A stretch of 64,000 nucleotides of DNA from an uncultured Aquimonas sp. (GTDB lineage Bacteria > Pseudomonadota > Gammaproteobacteria > Xanthomonadales > Xanthomonadaceae). The stretch lies in assembly GCF_937888285.1 (NCBI RefSeq), contig NZ_CALART010000077.1:1-64000 (forward strand). The letters run 5' to 3'. Below are positions 36,474 through 45,805 of this stretch, piece by piece. Both the position numbers and the translations under genes were made by a program. The notes beneath the pieces were generated by a model, which had not been told where the DNA came from, ran no database searches, and saw only the letters and a program-made list of their open reading frames with translations. Each line of letters begins with the position of its first letter. Position 1 is the stretch's first letter.

Positions 36474-37556
36474 TCAGTTCTGCACGTTCAGCTCGGTGCG
36501 GCGGTTCGTCTCGTTCTTGCACTCCGGCAGGTTCTGGCCGGTCGGCACCAGCGGACGGCTCTCGCCGTAGCCGGTCGGGCCCACCAGACGCGAGGCGCTG
36601 ATGCCGTTCTGCGTCAGGAAGTCATACACCGCCTTGGCGCGGCTCTGCGACAGGGTCTGGTTGTAGGCGTCCGAACCGCACAGGTCGGTGTGGCCGGCCA
36701 CTTCCACGCGCAGGTCGCTGTACTGGCGCAGGATGCTGACCACTTCGTTCAGGGTCGCCACCGCGTCAGGACGCAGGGTCGCCTTGTCGAAGTCGAAGTT
36801 CACGCCGCGCAGGTCGATCGTCACCGGAACCGGGCAGCCATCCGGGCCCACGGTCTGGCCGGGCGTGCTGTTCGGGCACTTGTCTTCGCAGTTGTTGACG
36901 CCGTCGCCGTCGTCATCCAGGTCCGCGCAGCTGACCTGCGGAGCCGGGTCCGGAGTGGGGGCCGGGGCCTCGACAGGCGCCTCAGCCTTGGCGCCCAGCG
37001 GGAACATCACGCCGATCGACATCACGCGGTCGGCGAACCAGTCCTCGCTGGCGACGCTGCTGTCGTCGAAGTCGAAGCGGGCGCCGTACTCGGCGCGCAC
37101 CATGGCGCGGCCGAAGTCACGCTGGATGCCGACGCCCAGGTTCATGGCCAGGTTGTTGCCCTTGACTTCGCCGGGCGCACCCAGCGGGCTCTCGAACTCG
37201 CGCTCGTGGCGCCACACGCCGGCGCCCAGCGCCAGGTACGGGCCCCAGTTGTCGCCGGCTTCGCGGAAGTGGTAGCGACCGGTCAGACCCAAGCCGTACT
37301 GGCTCCAGTTCAGCGAGTTGCCGCGCAGCTGCGGGTTGGTGTAACCGATCTCGGCATCCAGCGACCAGTTGGGGGTGAAGAACTTGCCGAAGTTCAGGCC
37401 AAGCTGGCCGTTGTCCTTCAGGCCACGGGTGTCGTCGAACTCGACGATGCCCGCGGAGGCGCCGACGTACCAGCGATCATCGAAATCCTGCGCACTGACA
37501 GCGCCCATGAAACCGACGCCGGCCAGCAGCGCGCAGCAAAGGAGTTTCTTCTGCAT
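36474..37556 (-). CDS. OmpA-family outer-membrane protein with TSP3-type calcium repeats
   Basis: This 360-residue precursor has a signal peptide (about 1-22, VSA-QD) and an eight-strand beta-barrel (about 25-180). A short acidic hinge contains the calcium-binding-type CADLDDDGDGVNNCEDKCP, and a C-terminal OmpA peptidoglycan-binding domain (about 235-355) has GHTDLCGSDAYN and RRTE motifs. It should anchor the outer membrane to the wall. A strong AGGAGA site precedes the ATG at 37556, suggesting high expression. Much longer upstream frames are discarded. Confidence 0.95.
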   Translation of the reverse strand: MQKKLLCCALLAGVGFMGAVSAQDFDDRWYVGASAGIVEFDDTRGLKDNGQLGLNFGKFFTPNWSLDAEIGYTNPQLRGNSLNWSQYGLGLTGRYHFREAGDNWGPYLALGAGVWRHEREFESPLGAPGEVKGNNLAMNLGVGIQRDFGRAMVRAEYGARFDFDDSSVASEDWFADRVMSIGVMFPLGAKAEAPVEAPAPTPDPAPQVSCADLDDDGDGVNNCEDKCPNSTPGQTVGPDGCPVPVTIDLRGVNFDFDKATLRPDAVATLNEVVSILRQYSDLRVEVAGHTDLCGSDAYNQTLSQSRAKAVYDFLTQNGISASRLVGPTGYGESRPLVPTGQNLPECKNETNRRTELNVQN

Positions 37557-37909
37557 TGGTGTTCTCCTGATGAGACGGGTGATGCAACGACGGACTGATT
37601 GAGTCCAGAACAATGCGCTGCTGGAAGACAGCACAGCGGGAACCACTGTAGACCCAAGCGATGACGGCCACGTTAACGCATTTGTAACAGGGTTCGCAAA
37701 CGTGAGCACGGCTTTGTGGTGCCCGGAATGGGCGGACATCCGGAAACCGGCCTCTTTGCGCTTGCCGAGGCGATTGGGACCCGCCATCGACAACCCGGCC
37801 GGCGGTAGCGATCGGGGCACGCTGCGCCTGAAGCCCGCGGCCGATGGAGTCCTTGCCGGTCGACGCTGCCTTGGGCATCGTGATCGCGTTTCCCCACGGA
37901 TCCATCGCA
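37557..37909. other. Divergent promoter region between ompA and fadH
   Basis: No gene is supported. The part next to ompA is less GC-rich than its surroundings (for example GTTAACGCATTTGTAAC at 37671-37687) and likely carries the ompA promoter. No confident -35/-10 pair could be assigned. Confidence 0.4.
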
Positions 37910-39934
37910 ATGACCGCGCCCAGCTTTCCGAATCTCCTGAGCCCGCTCGATCTGGGCCATCTGACCCTGCGCAACCGGGTGCTGATGGGGTCCATGCATA
38001 CGGGCCTTGAGGATCGCGCCAGCGACTTCCCGCGCCTTGCTGCCTACTTCGCCGAGCGCGCAAGGGGCGGCGTCGGCCTGATCGTCACCGGCGGCATTGC
38101 GCCGAACATGAGCGGCTGGGTCAAACCCTTTGCCGGCAAGCTGTCCTGGCCCTGGGAAGTGCGCCGGCATCGCAAGGTCACCTCGGCGGTCCACGCCGAG
38201 GGCGCCCACATCTGCATGCAGATCCTGCACGCAGGTCGCTATGCCTACCACCCGCTGGCGGTGGCGCCGTCAGCGCTGAAAGCGCCGATCTCACCCTTCA
38301 AGCCGCGGGCGCTGAGCGAGCGCGGCGTCGAAGCGCAGATCCGCGACTTCGTCCGCTGCGCCCAGCTGGCCCGCGAAGCCGGCTACGACGGCGTCGAGGT
38401 CATGGGCTCGGAGGGCTATCTGATCAACGAGTTCCTCGCGCCGCGCACCAACCACCGCGAGGACCGCTACGGCGGAAGCCTGGAGAACCGCATGCGCTTC
38501 GCGGTCGAAATCGTGCGCCGGACCCGCGTCGCACTGGGCCCTGACTTCCTGATCATCTATCGCCTCTCGATGCTCGATCTGGTCGAAGGCGGCAGCCGCT
38601 GGGAGGAAGTGGTCGCGACCGCCAAAGCGATCGAAGCGGCCGGCGCCAGCCTGATCAATACCGGCATCGGCTGGCATGAGGCGCGGGTGCCGACGATCGT
38701 GACCTCGGTGCCGCGGGCAGCCTTCGCCGGCATCACCGCGCGCCTGCGCCCCGAAGTCAGCCTGCCGCTGATCACCAGCAACCGGATCAACACGCCTGAA
38801 GTCGCCGAAGCCCTGCTGGCTGCGGGAACCGCCGATCTGGTCTCCATGGCGCGCCCGCTGCTGGCCGACCCCGCCTGGGTGAACAAGGCCCGGGCGGGGC
38901 GCAGTGCGGCGATCAACACCTGCATCGCCTGCAACCAGGCCTGCCTGGACCACGTGTTCGAGAACAAGCCGGCCAGCTGCCTGGTCAATCCCATGGCCTG
39001 CAGGGAAACCGAGATCGTGCTGCGCCCCGCCACCGCCCCCAGGCGCGTCGCTGTGGTCGGTGCCGGGCCGGCCGGCCTGGCCAGCGCCTGCGCCGCAGCC
39101 GAGCGCGGCCATCGCGTGGTCCTGTTCGAGGCTGCCGAGCAGCTCGGCGGACAGTTCAACCTCGCGCGACGTATTCCGGGCAAGGAGGAATTCAGCGAAA
39201 CGCTGCGCTATTTCCAGACGCGCATCGACGAGCTCGGCGTCGAGCTGAGGCTGGGCACGCGCGCAGAGGCCGAACGACTGCGAGCGGAAGGCTTCGACGC
39301 GATCATCGTGGCGACAGGCGTTCGGCCGCGCATGCCGCAGATCGACGGCATCGAACACCCGATGGTGGTGGGCTACGCGGACGCGCTGCGCGGCGCGCCG
39401 GTCGGCCAGCGCGTGGCGGTGATCGGTGCCGGCGGAATCGGCTTCGATGTCTGCGAGTTCCTGAGCACGCCCCAGCCCTCGCCGACCGTCGAGCCCGAGC
39501 GCTGGATGGAAGAATGGGGCGTCGACATCCACTACACCGAGGGCGCAGGCCTGAAGCCTGCCCGGGTCGAGGACTCGCCGCGCCAGATCTGGATGCTCCA
39601 GCGCAGCAGCGGGCGTCCCGGTGCGCGCTTGAACAAGACGACAGGCTGGGTGCACCGCGCTGCGCTGAAGGGCAAGGGTGTCGCCGCCATCGCTGGCGTC
39701 GAGTACCTGCGCATCGACGACGCCGGCCTGCACTGCAGGGTGGAAGGCAAGGACAGGTTGTTCAGCGTTGACACTATCGTGGTGTGCGCCGGACAGGAAT
39801 CGGAGAATCGCCTGTATCGCGAGCTGCAGTCCGCGGGAATCAGTGCGGTGCTGATCGGAGGCGCACTGCTGGCCAGCGAGGTCGATGCCAAGCGCGCCAT
39901 CGAGGAGGGCGTGCGCGCCGCGGCCGCCCTTTGA
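37910..39934 (+). CDS. fadH: NADPH-dependent 2,4-dienoyl-CoA reductase
   Basis: This 674-residue enzyme removes double bonds at even positions during beta-oxidation of unsaturated fatty acids. An N-terminal Old Yellow Enzyme TIM barrel (FMN; about 8-330) is followed by the 4Fe-4S cysteines in CIACNQACLDHVFENKPASCLVNP. C-terminal FAD and NADPH domains carry GAGPAGLASA and GAGGIGFDV. The length matches E. coli FadH (672). The ATG at 37910 starts MTAPSFPNLLSPL as in homologues. It is monocistronic. Confidence 0.95.
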   Translation: MTAPSFPNLLSPLDLGHLTLRNRVLMGSMHTGLEDRASDFPRLAAYFAERARGGVGLIVTGGIAPNMSGWVKPFAGKLSWPWEVRRHRKVTSAVHAEGAHICMQILHAGRYAYHPLAVAPSALKAPISPFKPRALSERGVEAQIRDFVRCAQLAREAGYDGVEVMGSEGYLINEFLAPRTNHREDRYGGSLENRMRFAVEIVRRTRVALGPDFLIIYRLSMLDLVEGGSRWEEVVATAKAIEAAGASLINTGIGWHEARVPTIVTSVPRAAFAGITARLRPEVSLPLITSNRINTPEVAEALLAAGTADLVSMARPLLADPAWVNKARAGRSAAINTCIACNQACLDHVFENKPASCLVNPMACRETEIVLRPATAPRRVAVVGAGPAGLASACAAAERGHRVVLFEAAEQLGGQFNLARRIPGKEEFSETLRYFQTRIDELGVELRLGTRAEAERLRAEGFDAIIVATGVRPRMPQIDGIEHPMVVGYADALRGAPVGQRVAVIGAGGIGFDVCEFLSTPQPSPTVEPERWMEEWGVDIHYTEGAGLKPARVEDSPRQIWMLQRSSGRPGARLNKTTGWVHRAALKGKGVAAIAGVEYLRIDDAGLHCRVEGKDRLFSVDTIVVCAGQESENRLYRELQSAGISAVLIGGALLASEVDAKRAIEEGVRAAAAL

Positions 39935-40294
39935 TGCCCGCGCGGGCATGCCAGTGCGGCTTTGCTCCATTGGATGACAAACCCGCGCCGGAACAGGCGT
40001 TCAGCTGTCACCGGTTCCATTCAGGTTGTATTTACTTTGCCGCTGTACTCTCGCCGCCAGCTCGCCCCGAGGTGACCTGGCCGGTGCCGGGGGCGCGAAC
40101 GCGACCGCCCCCCGTGCAGGCCGTCCGTTCACATCCGTAGAGCGGCTGACGGCGAGGCGCCCTTCCTGCCCCCGTCAGGCGTGACCTTCAACGCCATGTC
40201 GGCGTAGCTCCCCTCCCCCGCAGCTTCACCAATCGCCCAAGTGGCGATGCGGACGGTGTGGTTCTGACGTCGACGCAACGGAACAGGAGTCCGC
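39935..40294. other. Spacer between fadH and the SleB-type gene
   Basis: No gene or repeat is recognised. An AT-richer patch (GTTGTATTTACTTTG at 40025-40039) may belong to the promoter of the following gene. Confidence 0.35.
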
Positions 40295-40741
40295 ATGAAA
40301 CTGGCCTGGATCCTCTGGTTGGCCAACGTGCTGCCGCAGCCCGTCGCCGATCCTCTGTGTCTTACCACCACAATCTATCTTGAAGCCCGCAACCAGTCGA
40401 TCCTCGGCCAGCGCGCGGTTGCCGAAGTCGCGCTGCGTCGCCTGGAAGACGGGCGTTGGGGCGATTCGGTCTGCGAGGTGGTGACTGCACCCCGGCAGTT
40501 CGCGCCCACGCTGGTTTCTGGCAGGTTCGTCATCAAGAACCCGAAAGCCTGGGAGCGCGCTGCGGCGATCGCCTTCGACGCCCTGCGGGACTGGAGCAAG
40601 CCCAGCGGCAACCGCCGGCAGGTCGTGCCAGGTGCCAGCCACTTCCTGGTCAACGATCTTGTCAAACGCCCCAACTGGGCGCAGGGCACTCCGGTCGCCT
40701 TGATCGGCGATCACGCGTTCTACAGTGTGACTGAACTCTAG
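40295..40741 (+). CDS. SleB/Hydrolase_2-type cell-wall hydrolase
   Basis: This 148-residue protein has a short hydrophobic N terminus (about 1-18) and a Hydrolase_2 domain. The signature TIYLEARNQSILGQRAVAEV contains the catalytic-type Glu, and SHFLVND follows near the end. The family includes the spore-cortex enzyme SleB and phage-like wall hydrolases; in a Gram-negative cell it would act on peptidoglycan in the periplasm. It is monocistronic and convergent with prpE across a shared terminator. Confidence 0.82.
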   Translation: MKLAWILWLANVLPQPVADPLCLTTTIYLEARNQSILGQRAVAEVALRRLEDGRWGDSVCEVVTAPRQFAPTLVSGRFVIKNPKAWERAAAIAFDALRDWSKPSGNRRQVVPGASHFLVNDLVKRPNWAQGTPVALIGDHAFYSVTEL

Positions 40742-40758
40742 GCGCGACTTCAGCCATG

Positions 40759-40800
40759 GAAAGCACGAAGGGCGTCCAGCGGGACGCCCTTCGTGCTTTC
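40759..40800. terminator. Bidirectional terminator between the SleB-type gene and prpE
   Basis: A perfect 19-base-pair stem starts GAAAGCACGAAGG and ends CCTTCGTGCTTTC, with a 4-base loop AGCG. It lies between two convergent genes. A-rich and T-rich stem ends serve both directions. Confidence 0.85.
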
Positions 40801-40819
40801 AGACTCGGCGAATCGAAGT

Positions 40820-42712
40820 TCAGCCGACATCCGGTCCGCGCAGGAGGGCGGCACGCACGGCTTCCAGCGCCGACGGATCATCCAGCGTGGACAGGTCACC
40901 CGGATCGCGGCTCTCGACCAGGGCCTGCAGCGAACGCCGCAGCAGCTTGCCTGAGCGCGTTTTGGGCAGCGCATCGACGACGTACACGCGCGCCGGCTTC
41001 GCGACTGCGCCCAACTGTTCCACCACCTGACGCATCATCGCCTCCGCCGCTGCGCGCCGATCGGCGCCGTCGCCCCCCCTGAGCGTCGCGAACACGACCG
41101 GCACCTGGCCCTTCAGCTCGTCGGCCGCCCCGATCACCGCGGCCTCGGCGACCACGCCGCAGCCGGACACGGATTCCTCGATCTCGCGTGTGCCCAGGCG
41201 ATGGCCGGCGACATTGATGACGTCGTCGGTGCGACCAAGGATGAAGTAGTAGCCGTCCTCATCGCGAATCGCCCAGTCCAGGGAGCTGTACAGCAGCTCC
41301 TTGAAATGGCTGAAGTAGCTGGAGAGGAAGCGCGCATCGTCGCCCCAAACCGTACTCAGGCATCCGGGCGGAAGCGGCGGCACGATCGCCAGCACGCCCT
41401 TCTCGCCCGCGCCGCAGGGCTCGCCGCTCACCTCATTGATGAGTTTCAGATTGAAGCCGAGGTTGGGCAGGCCGGGCGAACCGAACTTCGTGGGCTTGAG
41501 CTCCAGCCCCGGCTGCAGGCAGAGCACCGGCCAGCCGGTTTCGGTCTGCCAGTAGTTGTCGATGACCGGTACGCCCAGGGCCTCGTTGATCCAGCGCGCG
41601 GTGGGCTCGTCGAGCGGCTCGCCGGCCAGGAACAGCCACTTCAGCGCCGACAGGTCGTGCTTCTTCAGCCACGACGGATCCTGTTTCTTCAGCACGCGCA
41701 CCGCCGTCGGCGACGAGAACAGCGTGCGCACGCCGTATTGCGCGCACAGCTCCCACCAGATGCCGGGATCGGGCGTGGTCGGCAAGCCCTCGTAGACGAT
41801 CGTGGTGGCGCCGACGATCAGCGGCCCGTAAACGATGTAGGAGTGGCCGACCACCCAGCCGACGTCCGAGGTCGAGAACATCACCTGGCCGGGACCGACG
41901 TCGAACACGGTGCGCATCGACAGGGCCAGCGCCACCGCGTAGCCGCCGGTATCGCGCTGCACACCCTTGGGCTTGCCGGTGGTGCCCGAGGTGTAGAGCA
42001 GGTAGCTGGGCTCGTTGCTCTCGCGCCAGACCACGGGAACCGTCACTTCGACAAAGGGCGCCGAGGCCTCCGCGTAATCAACGTCACGCCCCGCCGTACG
42101 CGGCATGTCGGCATCGAGCCCGCGGTTCATCACCAGAACCTGCGCCGGCGGATGCTTCGCCTCGGCCAGCGCGGCGTCGACCAGCGGCTTGTAGCGGATC
42201 ACCTTGCCCGAGCGCAGGCCGGCATCGGCGCAGATCAGCAGCCTGGGCTGGGCGTCGTCGATGCGCAGGGCGAGGTTGTGGGCGGCAAAGCCGCCGAACA
42301 CCACCGAGTGGATCGCGCCGATGCGCGCACAGGCGAGCATGGCGATCACCGCCTCGCCCGTGTTCGGCATGTAGATGACCACGCGGTCGCCCTCCCCCAC
42401 GCCGAGCGAACGGATCGTCGCGGCGCACTGGCTGACCGCCCGATGCAGCTGCGCGTAGGTCCAGGTCTGGCGCTTTCCGGTCTCGGTCGAGACCGCGATG
42501 AGAGCGGGCAGATCGGCGCGCGCCGCCAGATGGCGGTCGATCGCGTTGTGGCAAAGGTTGGTGCGCCCGCCGACGAACCAGCGCCGGAACGGTGGCCTGG
42601 AATCATCGAGGATCTGCTGTGGTGGCGTCTCCCAATCAATGGCCTTGGCGGCCTCGGCCCAGAAGGCCTCAGGCTGTTCGATCGAGTGACGATAGAGGTC
42701 GTCGTAGCGCAT
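40820..42712 (-). CDS. prpE: Propionyl-CoA synthetase
   Basis: This 630-residue acyl-adenylate enzyme makes propionyl-CoA from propionate, CoA and ATP. The ANL-family signature YTSGTTGKPKG, the DNYWQTETGW motif typical of acetyl- and propionyl-CoA synthetases, GRTDDVINVAGHR and the C-terminal catalytic Lys in KTRSGKLLRR are present. The N-terminal ACAS domain and length fit PrpE better than Acs. No prpB, prpC or prpD is adjacent, so the fate of propionyl-CoA is not shown here. Confidence 0.9.
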   Translation of the reverse strand: MRYDDLYRHSIEQPEAFWAEAAKAIDWETPPQQILDDSRPPFRRWFVGGRTNLCHNAIDRHLAARADLPALIAVSTETGKRQTWTYAQLHRAVSQCAATIRSLGVGEGDRVVIYMPNTGEAVIAMLACARIGAIHSVVFGGFAAHNLALRIDDAQPRLLICADAGLRSGKVIRYKPLVDAALAEAKHPPAQVLVMNRGLDADMPRTAGRDVDYAEASAPFVEVTVPVVWRESNEPSYLLYTSGTTGKPKGVQRDTGGYAVALALSMRTVFDVGPGQVMFSTSDVGWVVGHSYIVYGPLIVGATTIVYEGLPTTPDPGIWWELCAQYGVRTLFSSPTAVRVLKKQDPSWLKKHDLSALKWLFLAGEPLDEPTARWINEALGVPVIDNYWQTETGWPVLCLQPGLELKPTKFGSPGLPNLGFNLKLINEVSGEPCGAGEKGVLAIVPPLPPGCLSTVWGDDARFLSSYFSHFKELLYSSLDWAIRDEDGYYFILGRTDDVINVAGHRLGTREIEESVSGCGVVAEAAVIGAADELKGQVPVVFATLRGGDGADRRAAAEAMMRQVVEQLGAVAKPARVYVVDALPKTRSGKLLRRSLQALVESRDPGDLSTLDDPSALEAVRAALLRGPDVG

Positions 42713-42790
42713 GGCCGGTGCTCCGCAGGGGATTCACGAAGCCTAGACCGATGCGGGGTGGCGCGCCTGTCGACGTTGGTCTGAAGGGCC

Positions 42791-42819
42791 GGGAATCGGG
42801 ATTCGGGATTCGGGATTCG
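42791..42819 (+). repeat. GGGATTC heptamer array between mdh and prpE
   Basis: Four units (one imperfect, GGGAATC) lie 78 bases upstream of prpE, between it and the mdh terminator. Confidence 0.75.
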
Positions 42820-42872
42820 TCAGAGCAGGTCGCGGCAGGGCTGAGCCCGGGGCCTCACAGCGCTGGAAGCGA

Positions 42873-42898
42873 AAAGGGCGGCCCTTTGGCCGCCCTTT
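42873..42898 (-). terminator. Intrinsic terminator of mdh
   Basis: Stem AAAGGGCGGCC/GGCCGCCCTTT has a 4-base loop, ending in CTTTTC on the minus strand. It lies 24 bases after the mdh stop. Confidence 0.8.
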
Positions 42899-42922
42899 CC
42901 TGGGACAACTGCGGTGCAGGCT

Positions 42923-43909
42923 TCAGCCCAGCAGATGCGCCACGCCGGCGCGCTCTTCTTCCAGCTCGTTGAGCGTGAAGTTGATGCGCTCCTGCGAGAA
43001 TTCGTCAATCGCGAGGCCCTGCACGATCTCGTACTTGCCATTCGTGCAGGTGACCGGGTAGCCGAACATCACGTCCTTCGGAATGCCGTAGCTGCCGTCC
43101 GACGGAATGCCCATCGTGACCCACTTGCCGTTCGTGCCCAGCACCCAGTCGCGGATGTGGTCGATGGCCGCATTGGCTGCCGAAGCCGCCGAGGACAGGC
43201 CGCGGGCTTCGATGATCGCCGCGCCGCGCTTGGCGACCTTGGGGATGAACGTCTCGCGGTTCCAGGCCTCGTCGGCGATCGTGTCCTTCAGCGAGGCGCC
43301 GCCGGCGGTGGCGAAGCGGTAGTCGGGGTACATGGTCGGGCTGTGGTTGCCCCACACCACCAGCTTCTCGATGTCGGCCACGGCCACGCCGGCCTTGTTG
43401 GCCAGCTGCGACAGCGCGCGGTTGTGGTCCAGGCGCAGCATCGCGGTGAAGTTCTTCGCCGGCAGGTCCGGCGCCGACTTCATCGCGATGTAGGCATTGG
43501 TGTTGGCCGGGTTGCCGACCACCAGCACCTTGACGTTGCGCGAGGCGACCTTGTTCAGGGCGCGGCCCTGCACGGTGAAGATCTCGGCGTTCTTCAGCAG
43601 CAGATCCTTGCGCTCCATGCCCGGGCCGCGCGGCATGGCGCCGACCAGCAGGGCGACGTCCGCATCCTTGAAGGCCACTTCCGGATCATCGGTGCCGACC
43701 ATGCCCGCCAGCAGCGGGAAGGCGCAGTCTTCGAGCTCCATCATCACGCCCTTGAGCGCCGCCTGGGCCTTCTCCATCGGCAGCTCGAGCATCTGCAGGA
43801 TCACCGGCTGGTCCTTGCCGAGCATCTCGCCGGAAGCGATGCGGAACAGCAGGGAGTAGCCGATCTGGCCGGCGGCGCCGGTGACTGCAACGCGGACGGG
43901 GGTCTTCAT
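42923..43909 (-). CDS. mdh: Malate dehydrogenase (cytosolic-type, 328 residues)
   Basis: This NAD-dependent enzyme of the TCA cycle interconverts malate and oxaloacetate. The dinucleotide motif GAAGQIGYSLLFRI (about 10-23), the GAMPRGPGMER loop, NPANTN and the catalytic His in WGNHSPTMYPD are all present. The length and loop define the mdh group related to the cytoplasmic eukaryotic type rather than the 312-residue E. coli type. The ATG at 43909 matches homologues (MKTPVRVAVTGAAG). It follows the glutaredoxin gene by 71 bases. Confidence 0.97.
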   Translation of the reverse strand: MKTPVRVAVTGAAGQIGYSLLFRIASGEMLGKDQPVILQMLELPMEKAQAALKGVMMELEDCAFPLLAGMVGTDDPEVAFKDADVALLVGAMPRGPGMERKDLLLKNAEIFTVQGRALNKVASRNVKVLVVGNPANTNAYIAMKSAPDLPAKNFTAMLRLDHNRALSQLANKAGVAVADIEKLVVWGNHSPTMYPDYRFATAGGASLKDTIADEAWNRETFIPKVAKRGAAIIEARGLSSAASAANAAIDHIRDWVLGTNGKWVTMGIPSDGSYGIPKDVMFGYPVTCTNGKYEIVQGLAIDEFSQERINFTLNELEEERAGVAHLLG

Positions 43910-43980
43910 GGGAGGGTCCTGTGTCGTCTTCTGGGGTGGGTGGAAGGTCTGCACTTGCATCGCTGGGGCAATGACTGGCC

Positions 43981-44337
43981 TCAGCGCATCTCGTAGCCGA
44001 GCACCGCGAGGTGCTGCTGCAGCGCCGGCCGGTTGTAGCCATGGATGATCTCGTCGCCGATGACGGTCGTCGGCACGCCGCGACCGCCCAGGGCCTCGAC
44101 TGCATCACGTCCGGCAGCGGTGTCGAAATCGAGCTCGGTGAAGCGCACGCCGGCGGCACGGAACTCGGCCAGCTGCTTCTGGCAATAGCCGCACCACTCG
44201 GCGCTGACCATCACCACGCGAGAGGGATCCCCCGCGCCCGGCAGGCTGTTCAAGGCGGCGTCGAGCGACCGCCCCGAGCGCCAGAAGCCGATGGCCACCA
44301 GCGCCGCAAGGAGCAGCAGCCAGACGCGAGCGCTCAC
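43981..44337 (-). CDS. Membrane-anchored glutaredoxin-like protein
   Basis: This 118-residue protein has an N-terminal hydrophobic helix (about 4-20) and a glutaredoxin domain with the dithiol site WCGYCQK and the GVPTTVIG cis-Pro loop. The helix suggests a membrane-tethered, possibly periplasmic, thiol oxidoreductase. Its start overlaps the aminotransferase stop by four bases, indicating coupled translation; a functional link between the two is not obvious. Confidence 0.85.
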   Translation of the reverse strand: MSARVWLLLLAALVAIGFWRSGRSLDAALNSLPGAGDPSRVVMVSAEWCGYCQKQLAEFRAAGVRFTELDFDTAAGRDAVEALGGRGVPTTVIGDEIIHGYNRPALQQHLAVLGYEMR

Positions 44338-45533
44338 GCAAGCTCCGCGAAGAAAGCCTGGATGCGCTTCAGACCCTCGGTGAGCTGCTCATCCGGGCAG
44401 GTGTAGGAAATGCGCAGCGCACGTGGCTCGCCGAAGGCCGAGCCCGGCACGCAGGCCACGCCCTTGGCTTCGAGCAGGGCCGCGCAGAAATCCACGTCGC
44501 TGGCGATCACGCGATCGCCGTGCCGGCGGCCGAAGGCGCAGGCGATGTCGGGGAAGACGTAGAAGGCGCCCTCCGGCTTCGGGCATACCACGCCAGGGAT
44601 CTGCGCCAGCGCCGCCAGCACCTGGTCGCGCTTGGCCTCGAACTCGCGCACCTTGGCAGCCGGCACGTCTTGCGGCCCCGACAGTGCCGCGATGGCGGCG
44701 GCGATCACCACCTCGGGCACGTTGGTGATGTGGTTGGAGTTGAGCGTGGTCAGCGCCTGCGCCACCGACTCCGGCCCGGCCATGAAGCCCACGCGCCAGC
44801 CCGGCATGCCATAGGTCTTGGACAGCGAGTCGACGAAGATCACGCGGTCCGCCAGCTCCGGGCGGAAGTGCAGCACGTTGTGGTAGCTCTGACCGCTGAA
44901 CACCATGCGGTGGTAGATGTCGTCGCAGATCATCCAGACGTCGGGATGCCGCGCCACCACGTCGGCGATGGCGGCGATCTCTTCGCCGCTGTAGACCATG
45001 CCGGTCGGGTTGGACGGATTGTTGAACAGGAACACCTTGGGCCCGCGCGCGAGCGCGGCATCCAGCTGCTCCGGCGTCAGCTTGTAGTTCTGGCTGGCCG
45101 GACACGGCAGCGCGGTAGCGCGTGCGCCGACGATCTCGGCGATGTCGGCGTAGGTCGTCCAGTAGGGCGAGGGGAAGACGATCTCGTCGCCTGGATCGAG
45201 CAGGGCTTCGGCCAGGTTGTAGAGGATGTGCTTGGCACCAATGCCGGTGGCGCAGTGCTTGCGCTGGTAGCCGGTCAGACCGGCTGCGCCGATGTGCTTC
45301 AGGAAGGCATCGAGCAGCGCATCCGGGCCGCGGTTGCTGCCGTACTGGCCGCTGTCGTGCTCCAGCGCCTCGCGCGCGGCGGCATACACATGCGGACCGG
45401 GCAGGAAATTCGGCACGCCGATCGAGAAGCTGATGACCTCGCGGCCGGCGGCCTTCATCTGCCGGGTCTTCTCGACGATCTGCATGATCGCGCTGGGCTT
45501 CGCGCGCCCCATGCGCTGGGCAAGCTTGGGCAT
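44334..45533 (-). CDS. Class I/II pyridoxal-phosphate aminotransferase (aspartate aminotransferase-like)
   Basis: This 399-residue fold-type I aminotransferase has NNPSNPTG, DDIYHRMVF, the PLP lysine in SLSKTYGMPGWRVGF and the substrate-binding Arg in LRISYTCPDE. The AspC-like (Igamma) pattern suggests aspartate or a broad set of amino acids. The ATG at 45533 starts MPKLAQRMGRAKPS; the open frame continues much further upstream but enters the valS promoter region. It forms a unit with the glutaredoxin and possibly mdh. Confidence 0.88.
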   Translation of the reverse strand: MPKLAQRMGRAKPSAIMQIVEKTRQMKAAGREVISFSIGVPNFLPGPHVYAAAREALEHDSGQYGSNRGPDALLDAFLKHIGAAGLTGYQRKHCATGIGAKHILYNLAEALLDPGDEIVFPSPYWTTYADIAEIVGARATALPCPASQNYKLTPEQLDAALARGPKVFLFNNPSNPTGMVYSGEEIAAIADVVARHPDVWMICDDIYHRMVFSGQSYHNVLHFRPELADRVIFVDSLSKTYGMPGWRVGFMAGPESVAQALTTLNSNHITNVPEVVIAAAIAALSGPQDVPAAKVREFEAKRDQVLAALAQIPGVVCPKPEGAFYVFPDIACAFGRRHGDRVIASDVDFCAALLEAKGVACVPGSAFGEPRALRISYTCPDEQLTEGLKRIQAFFAELA

Positions 45534-45727
45534 GTGCACCCTCGTGTGGTGGGCCAACCCGGCGACGTGCGCGGCTTCTCCCGAAGCGGCGCAGGCGCGG
45601 GCAGAAAACCGCCGAAGTCTAGCATGCGGGACCCGCCTGACCGAGCCGGGCGAATGCGGCCATGGTCGACACCCGCAGCGTTTCCATGGCCTGCAGCTGC
45701 GCGCTTTCGGGCTCCAGCCCCCTCCCC

Positions 45728-45733
45728 TACAAT
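45728..45733 (+). promoter_or_regulatory. Candidate -10 element of valS
   Basis: TACAAT (five of six to consensus) lies 73 bases before the valS start in the divergent region. The hexamer 17 bases upstream, TTTCGG, is a poor -35. Confidence 0.35.
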
Positions 45734-45805
45734 TGGCGCCCCCCTTACCACCCCGGAGCGGGCGCCGCGCGCAGGCTTGCGCTGCCGGCCCCATCGAACG
45801 CGCGC